A stretch of 64,000 bases of DNA from Streptomyces fulvoviolaceus (GCF_000718165.1 NZ_JOEY01000012.1:124001-188000); one strand, 5' to 3'; counted from the first letter of the stretch, positions 50,863 to 60,367 are shown. Made by a program: numbers and translations. Notes: generated from the sequence alone by a model not told the origin.

Positions 50863-51228
50863 ATGGCGGAGCCCACGCCGCGTCGGAACGAACCGCGGCT
50901 ACGCCCCGCGCCCCTGCTCTTCGAGCCCACGCAGGTGGCCGACGACCCGGAGCACTTCTTCGATCTGGAGTCGATCGACGACCCGCGTGCCCTGCTGGCC
51001 CGGGCCACGGAGCTGACGCAGGCCTTCCGTGCGGCGACGGACCGTGCGGTGGAGTTCCAGGCGATGGCGGCGGCCCAGCTGGCCGACCCCCGCCGCTTCG
51101 ACCGGCTCACCCCGGCGGACATCGCCGCGCGGGCCGAGTGGACCGAGGACTACGCGAAGAAGATGGTCGAGTTCGGCCGGGACCTGATGAGCGGGGCGGA
51201 GGGCCGGGGGCACGCCGACCCGGTGTGA
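50863..51228 (+). CDS. Conserved actinobacterial hypothetical protein
   Basis: 121 residues, acidic and mainly helical, cytosolic. A Pro-rich start is followed by FDLESIDDPRALLARATELT and a regular helix to LTPADIAARAEWTEDYAKKM. The pattern of two long helices suggests a coiled or bundle fold. It has a strong GGAGGAG site 6 nt before the ATG, so it is well translated. No domain recognised and no informative neighbour. Confidence 0.72.
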   Translation: MAEPTPRRNEPRLRPAPLLFEPTQVADDPEHFFDLESIDDPRALLARATELTQAFRAATDRAVEFQAMAAAQLADPRRFDRLTPADIAARAEWTEDYAKKMVEFGRDLMSGAEGRGHADPV

Positions 51229-51357
51229 GTGGCGCCGCCTTCCGAAAAAGGCCGTGGCATATGCCAGGCGGGCAAGATACCCCTTCCCACCCCCTCCTGT
51301 CCCGGTTTCCGGCAACCCTCAGGAACGGAACGCTCACTCCCGGTAGATCTAGATGGC

Positions 51358-51987
51358 ATGAGCACACGCGACGAACCGTTCTCCGACCGCTTCGACATCT
51401 CGGGCGTCACCTCGGACGGGGCCGCCTGGCTCGCCTCGGCAGGAACGTACCCGCGCAGCACGCTCGCGCTCTGGGAGGAGCGACCGGGCGCCCCCGTCGT
51501 CCTGCCCTGCGGCTCCGCCTTCGACATCGTCAGCGCACCCGCGATCTTCGGGCGCCGCATGCTCGATCGCTTGTGGGACGAGGGCCCGGGCTCGGGCCCC
51601 GTCGCGGCACTCCGGGGCCGCATGCTGCTGTTCGCCGCGCCGGGCACGGCCCAGCGGCTGCCGTCGCTGCTCCACTGGGAGGAGTTCGGCCGCACGGGAA
51701 GCCGTACGGAAGGCCGTACTGAAGGCCGTACGGAAGCGATCCCGCCGCTCCTGTGCCACGGCACCGGCGACGCGGTGACCGTCCCCGCCCCGATCGGCAC
51801 CGCACCGGCTCCGACCAGGCTCGACACCCGCTGGGTCGTCGCCCCGGACACCCGTCACCCCTGGCTCCCCGGCACGGAGATCCTGCTCTGGGCGGCCGTC
51901 CGGGCGGCCCGCGCAGCGGTGCGGATATCGATTTTTCCTCCCACCGATCAGGATGCTAAGGTCTACGACGTCAGCAGGCGCCGCTAG
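51358..51987 (+). CDS. Primase-polymerase N-domain-like hypothetical protein
   Basis: 209 residues. The segment AAWLASAGTYPRSTLALWEE to FDIVSAPAIFGRRMLDRLW resembles the N-terminal portion of bifunctional DNA primase-polymerase (Prim-Pol) proteins of Streptomyces, but metal-binding acidic pairs are not obvious; it may be a stand-alone relative of that domain. A short imperfect repeat encodes GRTEGRTEG-like residues (R-T-E-G-R-T-E-G-R-T-E) near 120. Its TAG stop lies within the tRNA-Lys gene (10-nt overlap). Start ATG at 51358 chosen as nearest to the conserved part. Confidence 0.65.
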   Translation: MSTRDEPFSDRFDISGVTSDGAAWLASAGTYPRSTLALWEERPGAPVVLPCGSAFDIVSAPAIFGRRMLDRLWDEGPGSGPVAALRGRMLLFAAPGTAQRLPSLLHWEEFGRTGSRTEGRTEGRTEAIPPLLCHGTGDAVTVPAPIGTAPAPTRLDTRWVVAPDTRHPWLPGTEILLWAAVRAARAAVRISIFPPTDQDAKVYDVSRRR

Positions 51988-52051
51988 CTCAGTTGGTTAG
52001 AGCAGCTGACTCTTAATCAGCGGGTCCGGGGTTCGAGTCCCTGGCGGCGCA
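51978..52051 (+). tRNA. tRNA-Lys (CTT anticodon)
   Basis: The acceptor GCGCCGC (51978-51984) pairs with GCGGCGC (52044-52050). T8-A9, a D arm GCTC...GAGC, an anticodon stem GCTGA/TCAGC with CTT at 52012-52014 and a T arm with GTTCGAGTC are complete; the discriminator is A. CCA is not encoded. Confidence 0.96.
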
Positions 52052-52059
52052 CAGACGAT

Positions 52060-52091
52060 CGAAGGCCCTCCGCGGAAGCGGGGGGCCTTCG
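52060..52091 (+). terminator. Terminator of tRNA-Lys
   Basis: A 14-bp stem CGAAGGCCCTCCGC / GCGGGGGGCCTTCG with a GGAA tetraloop, 9 nt after the tRNA. A similar hairpin with the same GGAA loop is at 52164-52207. Confidence 0.85.
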
Positions 52092-52131
52092 GTGTGAGAT
52101 GAGTTGCTCTCCGGCGCGCAGAGGCGGCTGG

Positions 52132-52162
52132 GGGTCCGGGGTTCGAGTCCCCGACGGCGCAC
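52132..52162 (+). repeat. Duplicated 3' end of tRNA-Lys
   Basis: 31 bases (from GGGTCCGGGGTTCGAGTCCC to CGGCGCAC) identical at 29 of 31 positions to 52022-52052, the T arm and 3' acceptor of tRNA-Lys. No 5' half, anticodon or D arm precedes it, so it is not a working tRNA. It is either an attachment-site scar or the rest of a decayed tandem tRNA gene. Confidence 0.8.
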
Positions 52163-52163
52163 G

Positions 52164-52207
52164 ACACGGATAAGGCCCCTCGCGGAAGCGAGGGGCCTTA
52201 TCCGTGT
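52164..52207. terminator. Second, bidirectional terminator after the tRNA fragment
   Basis: A perfect 20-bp stem (ACACGGATAAGGCCCCTCGC and its complement) with a GGAA loop. It follows the tRNA-like fragment directly and lies 9 nt beyond the stop of the convergent metalloprotease gene, so it can end transcripts from both sides. Confidence 0.88.
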
Positions 52208-52215
52208 GCCCGGCG

Positions 52216-53481
52216 CTACCCGCCCGCGCTGATCTTCACCGTCCACGCCCCCGAAGTCGTCCGCCCCTCCACCTCCACCCGGACACCCTCCCCAGGCACG
52301 GTGAAGCTCTCGCCGAGCCCGACGGGAGCGTCCGCGAGGGCGGGATAGACGGAGTTCTCCCAGCAGGCCTCGGTGCGCGGATGGGCGTCGATCACCTGGA
52401 CCGGCCCGCCCCCGGACGCGGCGCCACTGTGCACCCGGTACACGAGCACCCCCTGTCGGCAGACCGCCGCGTCGTTGCCCACCGGCCCGCGCGCCTCGAA
52501 GGCGAGCGCGCTGTCGACGCCGGTGCGCACGACCGCGAGCTTCGTCCCACGCCCCAGCCCGAAGGCCGGCGCCCCGGCCGCACCCGCCACCGGGACCCCC
52601 GGCCCCGCGCCCAGCGGCTCCAGCGTCAGCCGTGTCGGCCCGGCCCCCTGCACGCACGCCACCTGCCGCGACTCCAGCCAGCCGAGCTTCCACTTGTGCC
52701 AGGCGAACAGATCGGGCGCGAGGCCGAACTGGCTGCCCATCAGGTCCCAGTCGCCGACATACGTGTCCCAGTCGCCCTTGCCGTCCATCGGCCGGTGGTA
52801 CAGGTCCGGCAGGTCGAAGACGTGCCCGGTCTCATGGGCCAGGACCAGCCGGTCCGGCGGATGCTGCTCGAAGACCGTGACGACCCGCCGGATGTCCGTG
52901 CCGTCGGCGCGCAGCGGAGTGTCCAGGTTGACAACCTTCGTGGCGTCCGAGTCCACGCCGGGCGCGTCCGGGTCGGCGACGAAGTACACGATGTCGTAGC
53001 GCGAGAAGTCGACCTGCCCGTCGGCCGCGGCGAGCGCGTCGCGCAGGTAGGCGGAGCGGTGCGCGGCGTTCCAGTCGCGCTGTATGGCGTACGACGTCGA
53101 GGGCCGCGGCATGCGGATCCACTGTCGGAGCGGATGCGGGCGCAGCTCGAACCTGCCGTAGGAGGCGTGCTGGAAGAAGTCGCTGGTGGCCGGGAAGTGA
53201 TCGGCGGTCAGCTCGGCGGGGGTGGTGCGCGGGACGGAGTCCGGGAAGGACAGGAAGACCATCACCGCGTCCAGCGAGCGGGCCGGGCGCGGATACGCGG
53301 CGTTCCAGGTGTCCAGGCCCTCCGAGTGATGGGCGTCGGTGCGCTGCAGGGTGCACGGCGCCGCCGAGAAGGGTTCGGCCACCGAGGGGCCGGTGACGAG
53401 CGAGGTGGCGGCGAGCGCCGTCATCGTGGTGAACACGGCCGCGGTGCTGCGCAGTCGGGGGCGCGGAAACTTGCGCGGCAC
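52216..53481 (-). CDS. Secreted M6-like metalloprotease domain protein
   Basis: 421 residues. A signal peptide (STAAVFTTMTALAATSLVTG, cleavage near VAEP) leads into a zinc protease domain with HETGH in LVLAHETGHVFDLPDLYHRP (near residue 225), the HExxH-x-x-G/D pattern of M6/snapalysin-type enzymes. PATSDFFQHASYGRFELRP is the usual M6 upstream segment. The C-terminal 150 residues are beta-rich. It likely degrades external proteins. GTG start chosen because GGAGG lies 5 nt upstream; the longer frame would put ten extra residues before the signal peptide. Confidence 0.8.
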   Translation of the reverse strand: MPRKFPRPRLRSTAAVFTTMTALAATSLVTGPSVAEPFSAAPCTLQRTDAHHSEGLDTWNAAYPRPARSLDAVMVFLSFPDSVPRTTPAELTADHFPATSDFFQHASYGRFELRPHPLRQWIRMPRPSTSYAIQRDWNAAHRSAYLRDALAAADGQVDFSRYDIVYFVADPDAPGVDSDATKVVNLDTPLRADGTDIRRVVTVFEQHPPDRLVLAHETGHVFDLPDLYHRPMDGKGDWDTYVGDWDLMGSQFGLAPDLFAWHKWKLGWLESRQVACVQGAGPTRLTLEPLGAGPGVPVAGAAGAPAFGLGRGTKLAVVRTGVDSALAFEARGPVGNDAAVCRQGVLVYRVHSGAASGGGPVQVIDAHPRTEACWENSVYPALADAPVGLGESFTVPGEGVRVEVEGRTTSGAWTVKISAGG

Positions 53482-53795
53482 GTGGACCTCCGGGAGCGGT
53501 TCGCGGGACACCGCACCCAGCCTGTGATGATTTGTGGTGGTACGCCCTGTTTATCTGCACCGGATGAGTGAGGGGGCGTAACCCGCCGCGGGGGCCGACA
53601 CCCCCGAATCGCTCACGGAACGTCACAAGTGGTCCGGGGCCCCAAGAACCCGTCCACGTGCGGGCAGAAACGATCTGTCAGAAGGGCCCGTCGGTCCGCG
53701 ACACTGGACAGTGGCTGGAAGGGCCTGGGGCCAACCTCTATGATCGGCACACTTTCCTGCACGGACAGAGATCGAGTGCACGGCGGGAGCTAGCG
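53482..53795. other. Divergent intergenic region (metalloprotease / cdgA)
   Basis: This 314-base stretch separates divergent genes and has no gene I can support. It should hold both promoters. cdgA is known to be a target of developmental regulators in Streptomyces (AdpA, BldD), but I could not place a confident binding site by eye. Confidence 0.5.
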
Positions 53796-55637
53796 GTGAG
53801 CGGAACGTCCGAAGGGCCGGCGCCCGCGGCAGACCTCGACCGGTCCGCCGTAACAGAGAGTGACATCAAGACATCTCCTCGTACCGAGCCGCGTACCGAC
53901 TCGTGCACTGAGCCGAGGACCGAGCAGCTGACGTACCGGTCGGCCTTCGCGGCCGCTCCGATCGCCATGGCCGTGGTCGACCGCGAGGGCGTCGTCGTCG
54001 GCGCCAACTCCGCCCTCGGCGACCTGCTCGGGGCGACACCGGAGGAACTGGGCGGGTCCGTCGCCGCCGACCTGGTGGACCTGACGTCGGACGCGCGCAC
54101 CTGGCACGCGTACCGCGAGGTGCTGCGCGGCCGGCAGGCGAAGCTGCGCTGCACGCGCCGCCTCAAGCATCCGGACGGGCACTCGCTGTGGGCGCAGATC
54201 ACGGTCGCGCCCCTGCCGGACGAGGAGCCGGGCGTCCTGCTCTCCGTCGCCGACATCAGCGCCCGCCGTGAACTCCAGGCCCGGCTGCGGCACTTGCAGA
54301 TGCACGACCCGGTGACCCGGCTACCCAACCGCACGCTGTTCTTCGAGCGGCTGTCGACCGCGCTGGAGGCGGAGTCGTACGAGCAGAGCGGGACCGGCCG
54401 GATCGGCCTGTGCTATCTGGACCTGGACGGCTTCCAGGCCGTCAACGACACCCTCGGCCACCGCGTCGGCGACCGGCTGCTGGCCGCCGTGGCGGAACGG
54501 CTCACGCGCTGCGCGGACGAGGCCGGTTACGGCCGTGCGAGCGCGCCGCTGGTGGCCAGACTCGGCGGCGACGAGTTCGCCCTGCTCGTCGAGGACTCCA
54601 CGGGTACGGAGCAACTCGCGGACCTCGCCGAGTCCGTACTGAAGGCCGTCCAGGCGCCCTTCGACATCTCCGGCCAGCGCCTGTCGGTCTCCGCGTCGAT
54701 CGGTGTCGTGGAGCGGCAGGCGGAGGGCACGTCGGCGACGGGCCTGATGCAGGCCGCCGACACGACGCTGTACTGGGCGAAGGCCGACGGCAAGGACCGC
54801 TGGACGCTCTTCGACCCCGAGCGCAACGCCCACCGCATGACCCGCCAGGCCCTCGCCTCCACGCTCCGCCCGGCGATCGAGCGCGGCGAGTTCCGGCTGG
54901 AGTACCAGCCGCTGGTGTGCATGGAGGACGGCCGGCTGCGCGGCGTGGAAGCACTGGTCCGCTGGAACCATCCCCAGTTCGGGGTCCTGACGCCGAATCG
55001 GTTCATCGGACTGGCCGAGGAGGACGGTTCGATCGTGCCGCTGGGCCGCTGGGTGCTGGCCACCGCCTGCCGCCAGGCCCGCCAGTGGCAGCTGGACCAC
55101 CCTGAGGAACCGCCGATCTTCGTCAGCGTCAACGTGGCGGTCCGTCAGGTCTGGGACTCCGACCTGGTGGCGGACGTCGCGGAGATCCTCGCGGAGACGG
55201 GCCTGGCCCCGCACCTGCTCCAGCTGGAGCTGACGGAGTCGGCGGTCATGGGCTCCGCGGGCCGCCCCCTCCAAGCCCTGCAAGCCCTCAGCGACATGGG
55301 CGTGGGCATCGCGATCGACGACTTCGGCACGGGTTACTCGAACCTCGCCTACCTGAGCCGCCTGCCGGTCTCCGTCCTGAAGCTGGACGGCTCCTTCGTC
55401 CGCGGCTTCCAGTACGAGGGCGAGGGTGTCCCCCCGAACCCGGCCGACGAGGTCGTCGTCGAGGCGATGATCCAGCTGGCCCACCGCCTGGGCCTGACGG
55501 TCACGGCGGAGTGCGTCGAGACCTCGGCCCAGGCCTCCCGTCTGCGGCGGATCGGCTGCGACACCGGCCAGGGGTGGCTGTACTCGCGGCCGGTGCCGCC
55601 GGATCGTATCTCCGGGTTGATGGGCGCGCGGGTCTGA
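53796..55637 (+). CDS. cdgA: PAS-GGDEF-EAL cyclic-di-GMP protein CdgA
   Basis: 613 residues, cytosolic. A PAS sensor (about 45-165, YRSAFAAAPIAMAVVDREGV) precedes a diguanylate cyclase domain with intact ARLGGDEFALLVE (near 255) and an EAL phosphodiesterase domain with GVEALVRWNHP (near 385), DDFGTGYSNLAYL and AECVET. The RxxD inhibitory site expected five residues before GGDEF is not seen. Domain order and map position near adpA match S. coelicolor CdgA, whose dosage affects aerial growth. GTG start with GGAG 7 nt away; the frame beyond is promoter. Confidence 0.88.
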   Translation: MSGTSEGPAPAADLDRSAVTESDIKTSPRTEPRTDSCTEPRTEQLTYRSAFAAAPIAMAVVDREGVVVGANSALGDLLGATPEELGGSVAADLVDLTSDARTWHAYREVLRGRQAKLRCTRRLKHPDGHSLWAQITVAPLPDEEPGVLLSVADISARRELQARLRHLQMHDPVTRLPNRTLFFERLSTALEAESYEQSGTGRIGLCYLDLDGFQAVNDTLGHRVGDRLLAAVAERLTRCADEAGYGRASAPLVARLGGDEFALLVEDSTGTEQLADLAESVLKAVQAPFDISGQRLSVSASIGVVERQAEGTSATGLMQAADTTLYWAKADGKDRWTLFDPERNAHRMTRQALASTLRPAIERGEFRLEYQPLVCMEDGRLRGVEALVRWNHPQFGVLTPNRFIGLAEEDGSIVPLGRWVLATACRQARQWQLDHPEEPPIFVSVNVAVRQVWDSDLVADVAEILAETGLAPHLLQLELTESAVMGSAGRPLQALQALSDMGVGIAIDDFGTGYSNLAYLSRLPVSVLKLDGSFVRGFQYEGEGVPPNPADEVVVEAMIQLAHRLGLTVTAECVETSAQASRLRRIGCDTGQGWLYSRPVPPDRISGLMGARV

Positions 55638-55640
55638 CCG

Positions 55641-56735
<1,095 letters not shown>

Positions 56736-56818
56736 GGTGCGTGCCTCCTGTTTTTGTGCCGTGCGCTGTCCTCGCAGCCGCAACAGGAGACTGTCTCCGG
56801 TTTATTCCCAGGGATGGA

Positions 56819-57466
56819 TCACGCGACCTTTTCCCACACTTTGACCGTGATGTCCACTATCCCGGTTTCAGTATCCACGGAATCCAGCGTGGCCAAAGCC
56901 ATCCGCCCCTCATCTGTAAACAGACAAACGCTGCGTCCTTCGGCAACCGAAAGCTCTCGCTGGGGTTTGGTCGTGGCGAGCAGCTTGCACTCGCTGAAAT
57001 CCGGTATCTCCCCTTCGGGCACGAGCGCATAACTATTTGTTACGAGCTTCGCCTTCTGCCCGTCAAAACCGTAAGGCTCAATATCTGCGCCCCCGGCCGC
57101 GGGAGGCACGAGATCCAGATCAAATCCCTGCTGCTGCGAAAGCAGGGGACCGGACCATTGCACTTCCGGCGACTCCGGATCAGGACTCCCGCCCTGCACA
57201 GCAGGCGCGGCAGTGGTCGTGGCCGTGGTCGTGACGGCCACCGTCGCCGTCACCGTGGCCGTTTCCCGGACCGCCACCGGTGACGTGACACCCGCCGCCG
57301 GAAGCCCGATGAAGCCGACCGCGAAGGTGAGGGCACCGACCCCCGCGCTGATCAGTGCCGCAATCGCCTGCCATTTGTGTGCGGTGCCCTGATCTCCCGT
57401 CCGTTGCCTGGTCGGCGCGGGCGGCTGTGGCGGGCGCGGCGGCGGTGACGGCGTGAATGACGACAT
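56819..57466 (-). CDS. Lower-GC single-TM hypothetical protein
   Basis: 215 residues. A Pro-rich cytoplasmic start (SPPPRPPQPPAPTRQRTG), a membrane segment near 35-60 (WQAIAALISAGVGALTFAVG), then a Thr/Val/Ala linker with a short periodic stretch (TATVTATVAVTTTATTTA) and an extracytoplasmic domain with two cysteines (FSECKLLAT, GRSVCLFTDEG). The gene uses more A/T-ending codons (AAT, AGT, TAT) than its neighbours, which suggests later arrival. GGGGGAT before the second of two close ATGs sets the start. Function unknown. Confidence 0.65.
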   Translation of the reverse strand: MSSFTPSPPPRPPQPPAPTRQRTGDQGTAHKWQAIAALISAGVGALTFAVGFIGLPAAGVTSPVAVRETATVTATVAVTTTATTTAAPAVQGGSPDPESPEVQWSGPLLSQQQGFDLDLVPPAAGGADIEPYGFDGQKAKLVTNSYALVPEGEIPDFSECKLLATTKPQRELSVAEGRSVCLFTDEGRMALATLDSVDTETGIVDITVKVWEKVA

Positions 57467-57521
57467 GTGCATCCCCCGATGATGGTGCAGGCCGCAATTA
57501 TGACGCCCCCTCGGTCTTCTT

Positions 57522-57548
57522 GTCGGCGGAATTCATAAATCCGCCGAC
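57522..57548. other. Hairpin in A+T-rich gap
   Basis: GTCGGCGGA and TCCGCCGAC flank ATTCATAAA. It is 50 nt beyond the stop of the minus-strand isomerase operon and 56 nt before the hypothetical gene, so it may be that operon's terminator, though it lacks a T tail on the minus strand. Confidence 0.45.
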
Positions 57549-57597
57549 CGAACAGAGGGACGCTTTTATTGCAGCAGTCACCATTACCTCAGGCCCC

Positions 57598-58329
57598 TCA
57601 CACCTGCACGATCGGCTCCCTCGTGAACAGCGCCCCCAACCCCGGCGCGTTCACCCGCCGGTCCGCCAGCCTCAGCGCCTCCCACACCGTGACCTGGTTC
57701 GCCGTGAGGACCGGCTTGCCCAGCTCCTTCTCCAGGGCCGGGATGTGGGCGGCCGTGTGCAGGGCCGTGTCCGGGAGCAGCAGCGCCTGCGCGTCCGGGG
57801 TGTCCGCCGCGCGGGCCAGGGCGAAGACCTCCGCCTCGCCCCAGGTGCCGACCTCGGCCGCCGTGATGATCCCGGAGTCGCGGACCCCGACCACCTCCAC
57901 GCCACCCGCCCGCAGGAACTCCGCGAACAGCGCCGCCACGTCGTCCGGGTACGTCGCCCCTACGGCCACCCGCTCCAGCCCCATCTCCCGCGCCGCGTGC
58001 ACGAAGGCGAAGGACGTGGAGGAGGCGGGCAGGCCGGCCGTGCGGGCGAGGGTGCGTACCTGGTCGTGGGCGCCCTCCCAGCCGTAGACGAAGCTGCCGC
58101 TGGTGCAGGCCCAGACCACGGAGTCGGCGCCCGACATGCGCAGCTCCTCGACGCCGGCCGCGAGGCGTTCGGCCGAGCCCATCTGGAGCAGTGCGTCCAC
58201 CCGGTGCGCGTCCTCGCCGATGTCGGTGTGAACCACGTCCAGCCGGATGTCGCTGCCCAGGAGCTGCTCGATGCGTGGATATTCGTCCTCGGCGGAGTGG
58301 CCCGGGTAGAGGAATCCGAGTGCTGTCAT
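57598..58329 (-). CDS. Maleate isomerase/Asp-Glu racemase family protein (second copy)
   Basis: 243 residues of the Asp/Glu/hydantoin racemase superfamily, maleate cis-trans isomerase/arylmalonate decarboxylase branch. The two catalytic-cysteine regions: the first has ADSVVWACTSGSFVYGWEG (Cys near 83); at the second, LLLPDTALHT replaces the usual Cys, so only one catalytic Cys remains, as in arylmalonate decarboxylase-like members. Its start overlaps the next paralogue by 4 nt (ATGA). Reaction in this pathway unknown; related proteins include EutA of ectoine use. Confidence 0.78.
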   Translation of the reverse strand: MTALGFLYPGHSAEDEYPRIEQLLGSDIRLDVVHTDIGEDAHRVDALLQMGSAERLAAGVEELRMSGADSVVWACTSGSFVYGWEGAHDQVRTLARTAGLPASSTSFAFVHAAREMGLERVAVGATYPDDVAALFAEFLRAGGVEVVGVRDSGIITAAEVGTWGEAEVFALARAADTPDAQALLLPDTALHTAAHIPALEKELGKPVLTANQVTVWEALRLADRRVNAPGLGALFTREPIVQV

Positions 58330-59177
58330 GTCCACCCTTCCTGCTGCTGTCCTTCGTCCGGAAGCCCCGGAACATCTGGCACGCCCGGCACATCCGGTAT
58401 GCCTGACACATCTGGTATGCCCGGCAGTACGGGGCCCGACCGCGCCGCCGGATCGACCAGCGCCTGATAGGGCCCCATCGCCCGGGTACCCAGCCGACGC
58501 AGCGCCGCCCACATCGTCACCTGGTTGGCCGACAGGACCGGGATGCGCAGTTCCGCCTCCAGCTGGGGGATCACGTCGTACGTCGGAAGGTTGGTGCAGC
58601 TGATGAACAGGGCCTCGGCATCACCTCGTACCGCCTGGCGGGCCATGTCCGCGACGTCGCGGTACGGCACCTTCCAGATGTGCCTGGTCAGGCCCATGTA
58701 CGCGCATCCGGTGACCAGCACGCCCGCCTGGGCGACGTACTCCTCCAGCGACCGGGTGACGGACACCGTGTACGGGGTGACGAGGGCCACCCGCCGTACG
58801 CCCAGCTCGGCCAGCGCCTCCAGCAGCGCGCCGGACGTGGTCAGGGACGGCACCGCGCCCGCCCGGGTCATGGCCTCGCACATCGCCCGCTCGCCGGCGA
58901 TGCCGCCGACGAAGCTGCCGGAGGTGCAGGCGTAGGCGACGACCTCGGGGGCGATCGCGTTGAGGGTGCGGACCGCGTCGTGCAGGGTCTCGTGCTCGCT
59001 GACCAGGCGGGCGAGGTCGAGGCTGACCTCGACGGGGACGTACGGCGTCCGGGTCAGATGGAGCGAGATGTCGTCGGGGACCCAGCGCCACAGCTCGCGA
59101 TCGAGCGCGAAGTCGAAGGGGGCGACGACACCGACACCGCGCTGGGGGCGCGGGCCACCCAGAAAGGAAACGTCCAT
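58326..59177 (-). CDS. Maleate isomerase/EutA-like protein (first copy)
   Basis: 283 residues, same superfamily. Both cysteine sites are kept: VVAYACTSGSFVGGIAGERA (near 85) and AEALFISCTNLPTYDVIP (near 190). The core ends near residue 250 (MGPYQALVDP); the last 30 residues are a degenerate repeat GIPDVSGIPDVPGVPDVPG encoded by short tandem DNA repeats, unlike other family members. It is first in the two-gene operon and divergent from the dehydrogenase gene, with a 212-base shared promoter region. Confidence 0.78.
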   Translation of the reverse strand: MDVSFLGGPRPQRGVGVVAPFDFALDRELWRWVPDDISLHLTRTPYVPVEVSLDLARLVSEHETLHDAVRTLNAIAPEVVAYACTSGSFVGGIAGERAMCEAMTRAGAVPSLTTSGALLEALAELGVRRVALVTPYTVSVTRSLEEYVAQAGVLVTGCAYMGLTRHIWKVPYRDVADMARQAVRGDAEALFISCTNLPTYDVIPQLEAELRIPVLSANQVTMWAALRRLGTRAMGPYQALVDPAARSGPVLPGIPDVSGIPDVPGVPDVPGLPDEGQQQEGWT

Positions 59178-59389
59178 GGCAGGCACCGGCCTCACGAGGA
59201 GAGACGAGGGGACAGCGGAACGTGCACAACGCCCGTGTTGACGAAGGTAGGTTCGGGTGCGAGCGTGGTCAATCCGTGCATGTCACACCCACGTCACACG
59301 CAGGTCACCACCCGCGTCCCCGCCCACGTCGGACGCCCGGCAACCCCGAGGAAAACGGCCCCAGGATCCCCGTAGAAAACGGTGCCCCG

Positions 59390-60349
59390 ATGTCCGCCCC
59401 CGCGTCCGCCCCGACCCTTCTCGTCCTCGACGCCGACCCCCTCCCCCGCCTCGGCAGCCTCACCGGACGCGCCCGGATCGAGCACGCGGACGCGACCACC
59501 CTCGCCGAGCGTCTGCCGTCCGCCGACGTGCTGCTCGTCTGGGACTTCGCCTCGACCGCGGTGCGTGACGCCTGGCCCGGCGAGGGTCCGCGGCCGCGCT
59601 GGGTGCACACGGCGAGCGCGGGTGTGGACCACCTGATGTGCCCCGAACTCGCCGCCTCCGAGACGGTGGTGACCAACGCCCGTGGTGTCTTCGACCAGCC
59701 GATCGCCGAGTACGTCGCCGCTCTGGTCCTCACCATGGCCAAGGACCTGCCCCGGACCTGGGAGCTTCAGCAGCAGAAGACGTGGCGGCACCGGGAGTCC
59801 CAGCGCGTGACCGGGAGCCGTGCCTGCGTGGTCGGCTCGGGGCCGATCGGGCGGGCGATCGTCGGCACGCTCAAGGCACTCGGCATCACCACCGCCCTCG
59901 TCGGCCGCCGCTCCCGCACCGGGATCCACGGCCCCGAGGACCTCGACCGGCTGATGGCCCGCGCCGACTGGGTGATCGCAGCCGCACCGCTCACGGAGCA
60001 GACGTACGGCATGTTCGACGCCCGGCGCTTCGGGATGATGCAGCCCTCCGCTCGGTTCATCAACATCGGGCGCGGTCCGCTCGTCGACGAGGACGCACTC
60101 GTCGAGGCGCTGTCCAAGCGGTGGATCGCCGGCGCGGCCCTCGACGTCTTCGAGGACGAACCCCTCCCGCCCGACAGCCCGTTGTGGCAGGTGCCGGGCC
60201 TCATCGTGTCCCCGCACATGAGCGGCGACACGGTCGGCTGGCGGGACGAACTCGGAACGCAGTTCGTGGAGTTGTACGGCCGCTGGGAGGCGGGTAGATC
60301 ACTGCCGAACGTGGTGGACAAGCAACGCGGGTACGTACCGGGCCATTGA
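59390..60349 (+). CDS. D-2-hydroxyacid dehydrogenase
   Basis: 319 residues of the NAD(P)-dependent D-isomer 2-hydroxyacid dehydrogenase family. The Rossmann motif is VVGSGPIGRAIVGTLKALGI near 145 (GxGxxG). The catalytic Arg is in FINIGRGPLVDEDAL near 225, Glu in FEDEPLPPDSPLW and His in IVSPHMSGDT near 275. It interconverts a 2-keto and a 2-hydroxy acid in the cytosol. ATG chosen at MSAPASAPTLL; the frame beyond lies in the promoter. 18 nt before the amidase. Confidence 0.88.
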   Translation: MSAPASAPTLLVLDADPLPRLGSLTGRARIEHADATTLAERLPSADVLLVWDFASTAVRDAWPGEGPRPRWVHTASAGVDHLMCPELAASETVVTNARGVFDQPIAEYVAALVLTMAKDLPRTWELQQQKTWRHRESQRVTGSRACVVGSGPIGRAIVGTLKALGITTALVGRRSRTGIHGPEDLDRLMARADWVIAAAPLTEQTYGMFDARRFGMMQPSARFINIGRGPLVDEDALVEALSKRWIAGAALDVFEDEPLPPDSPLWQVPGLIVSPHMSGDTVGWRDELGTQFVELYGRWEAGRSLPNVVDKQRGYVPGH

Positions 60350-60367
60350 CGTCCAACCGGAGGACGC

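Noticed and set aside
52101..52162. A second tRNA gene
   Set aside because: Only the T arm and 3' acceptor are present; no D arm, anticodon arm or 5' acceptor can be drawn.
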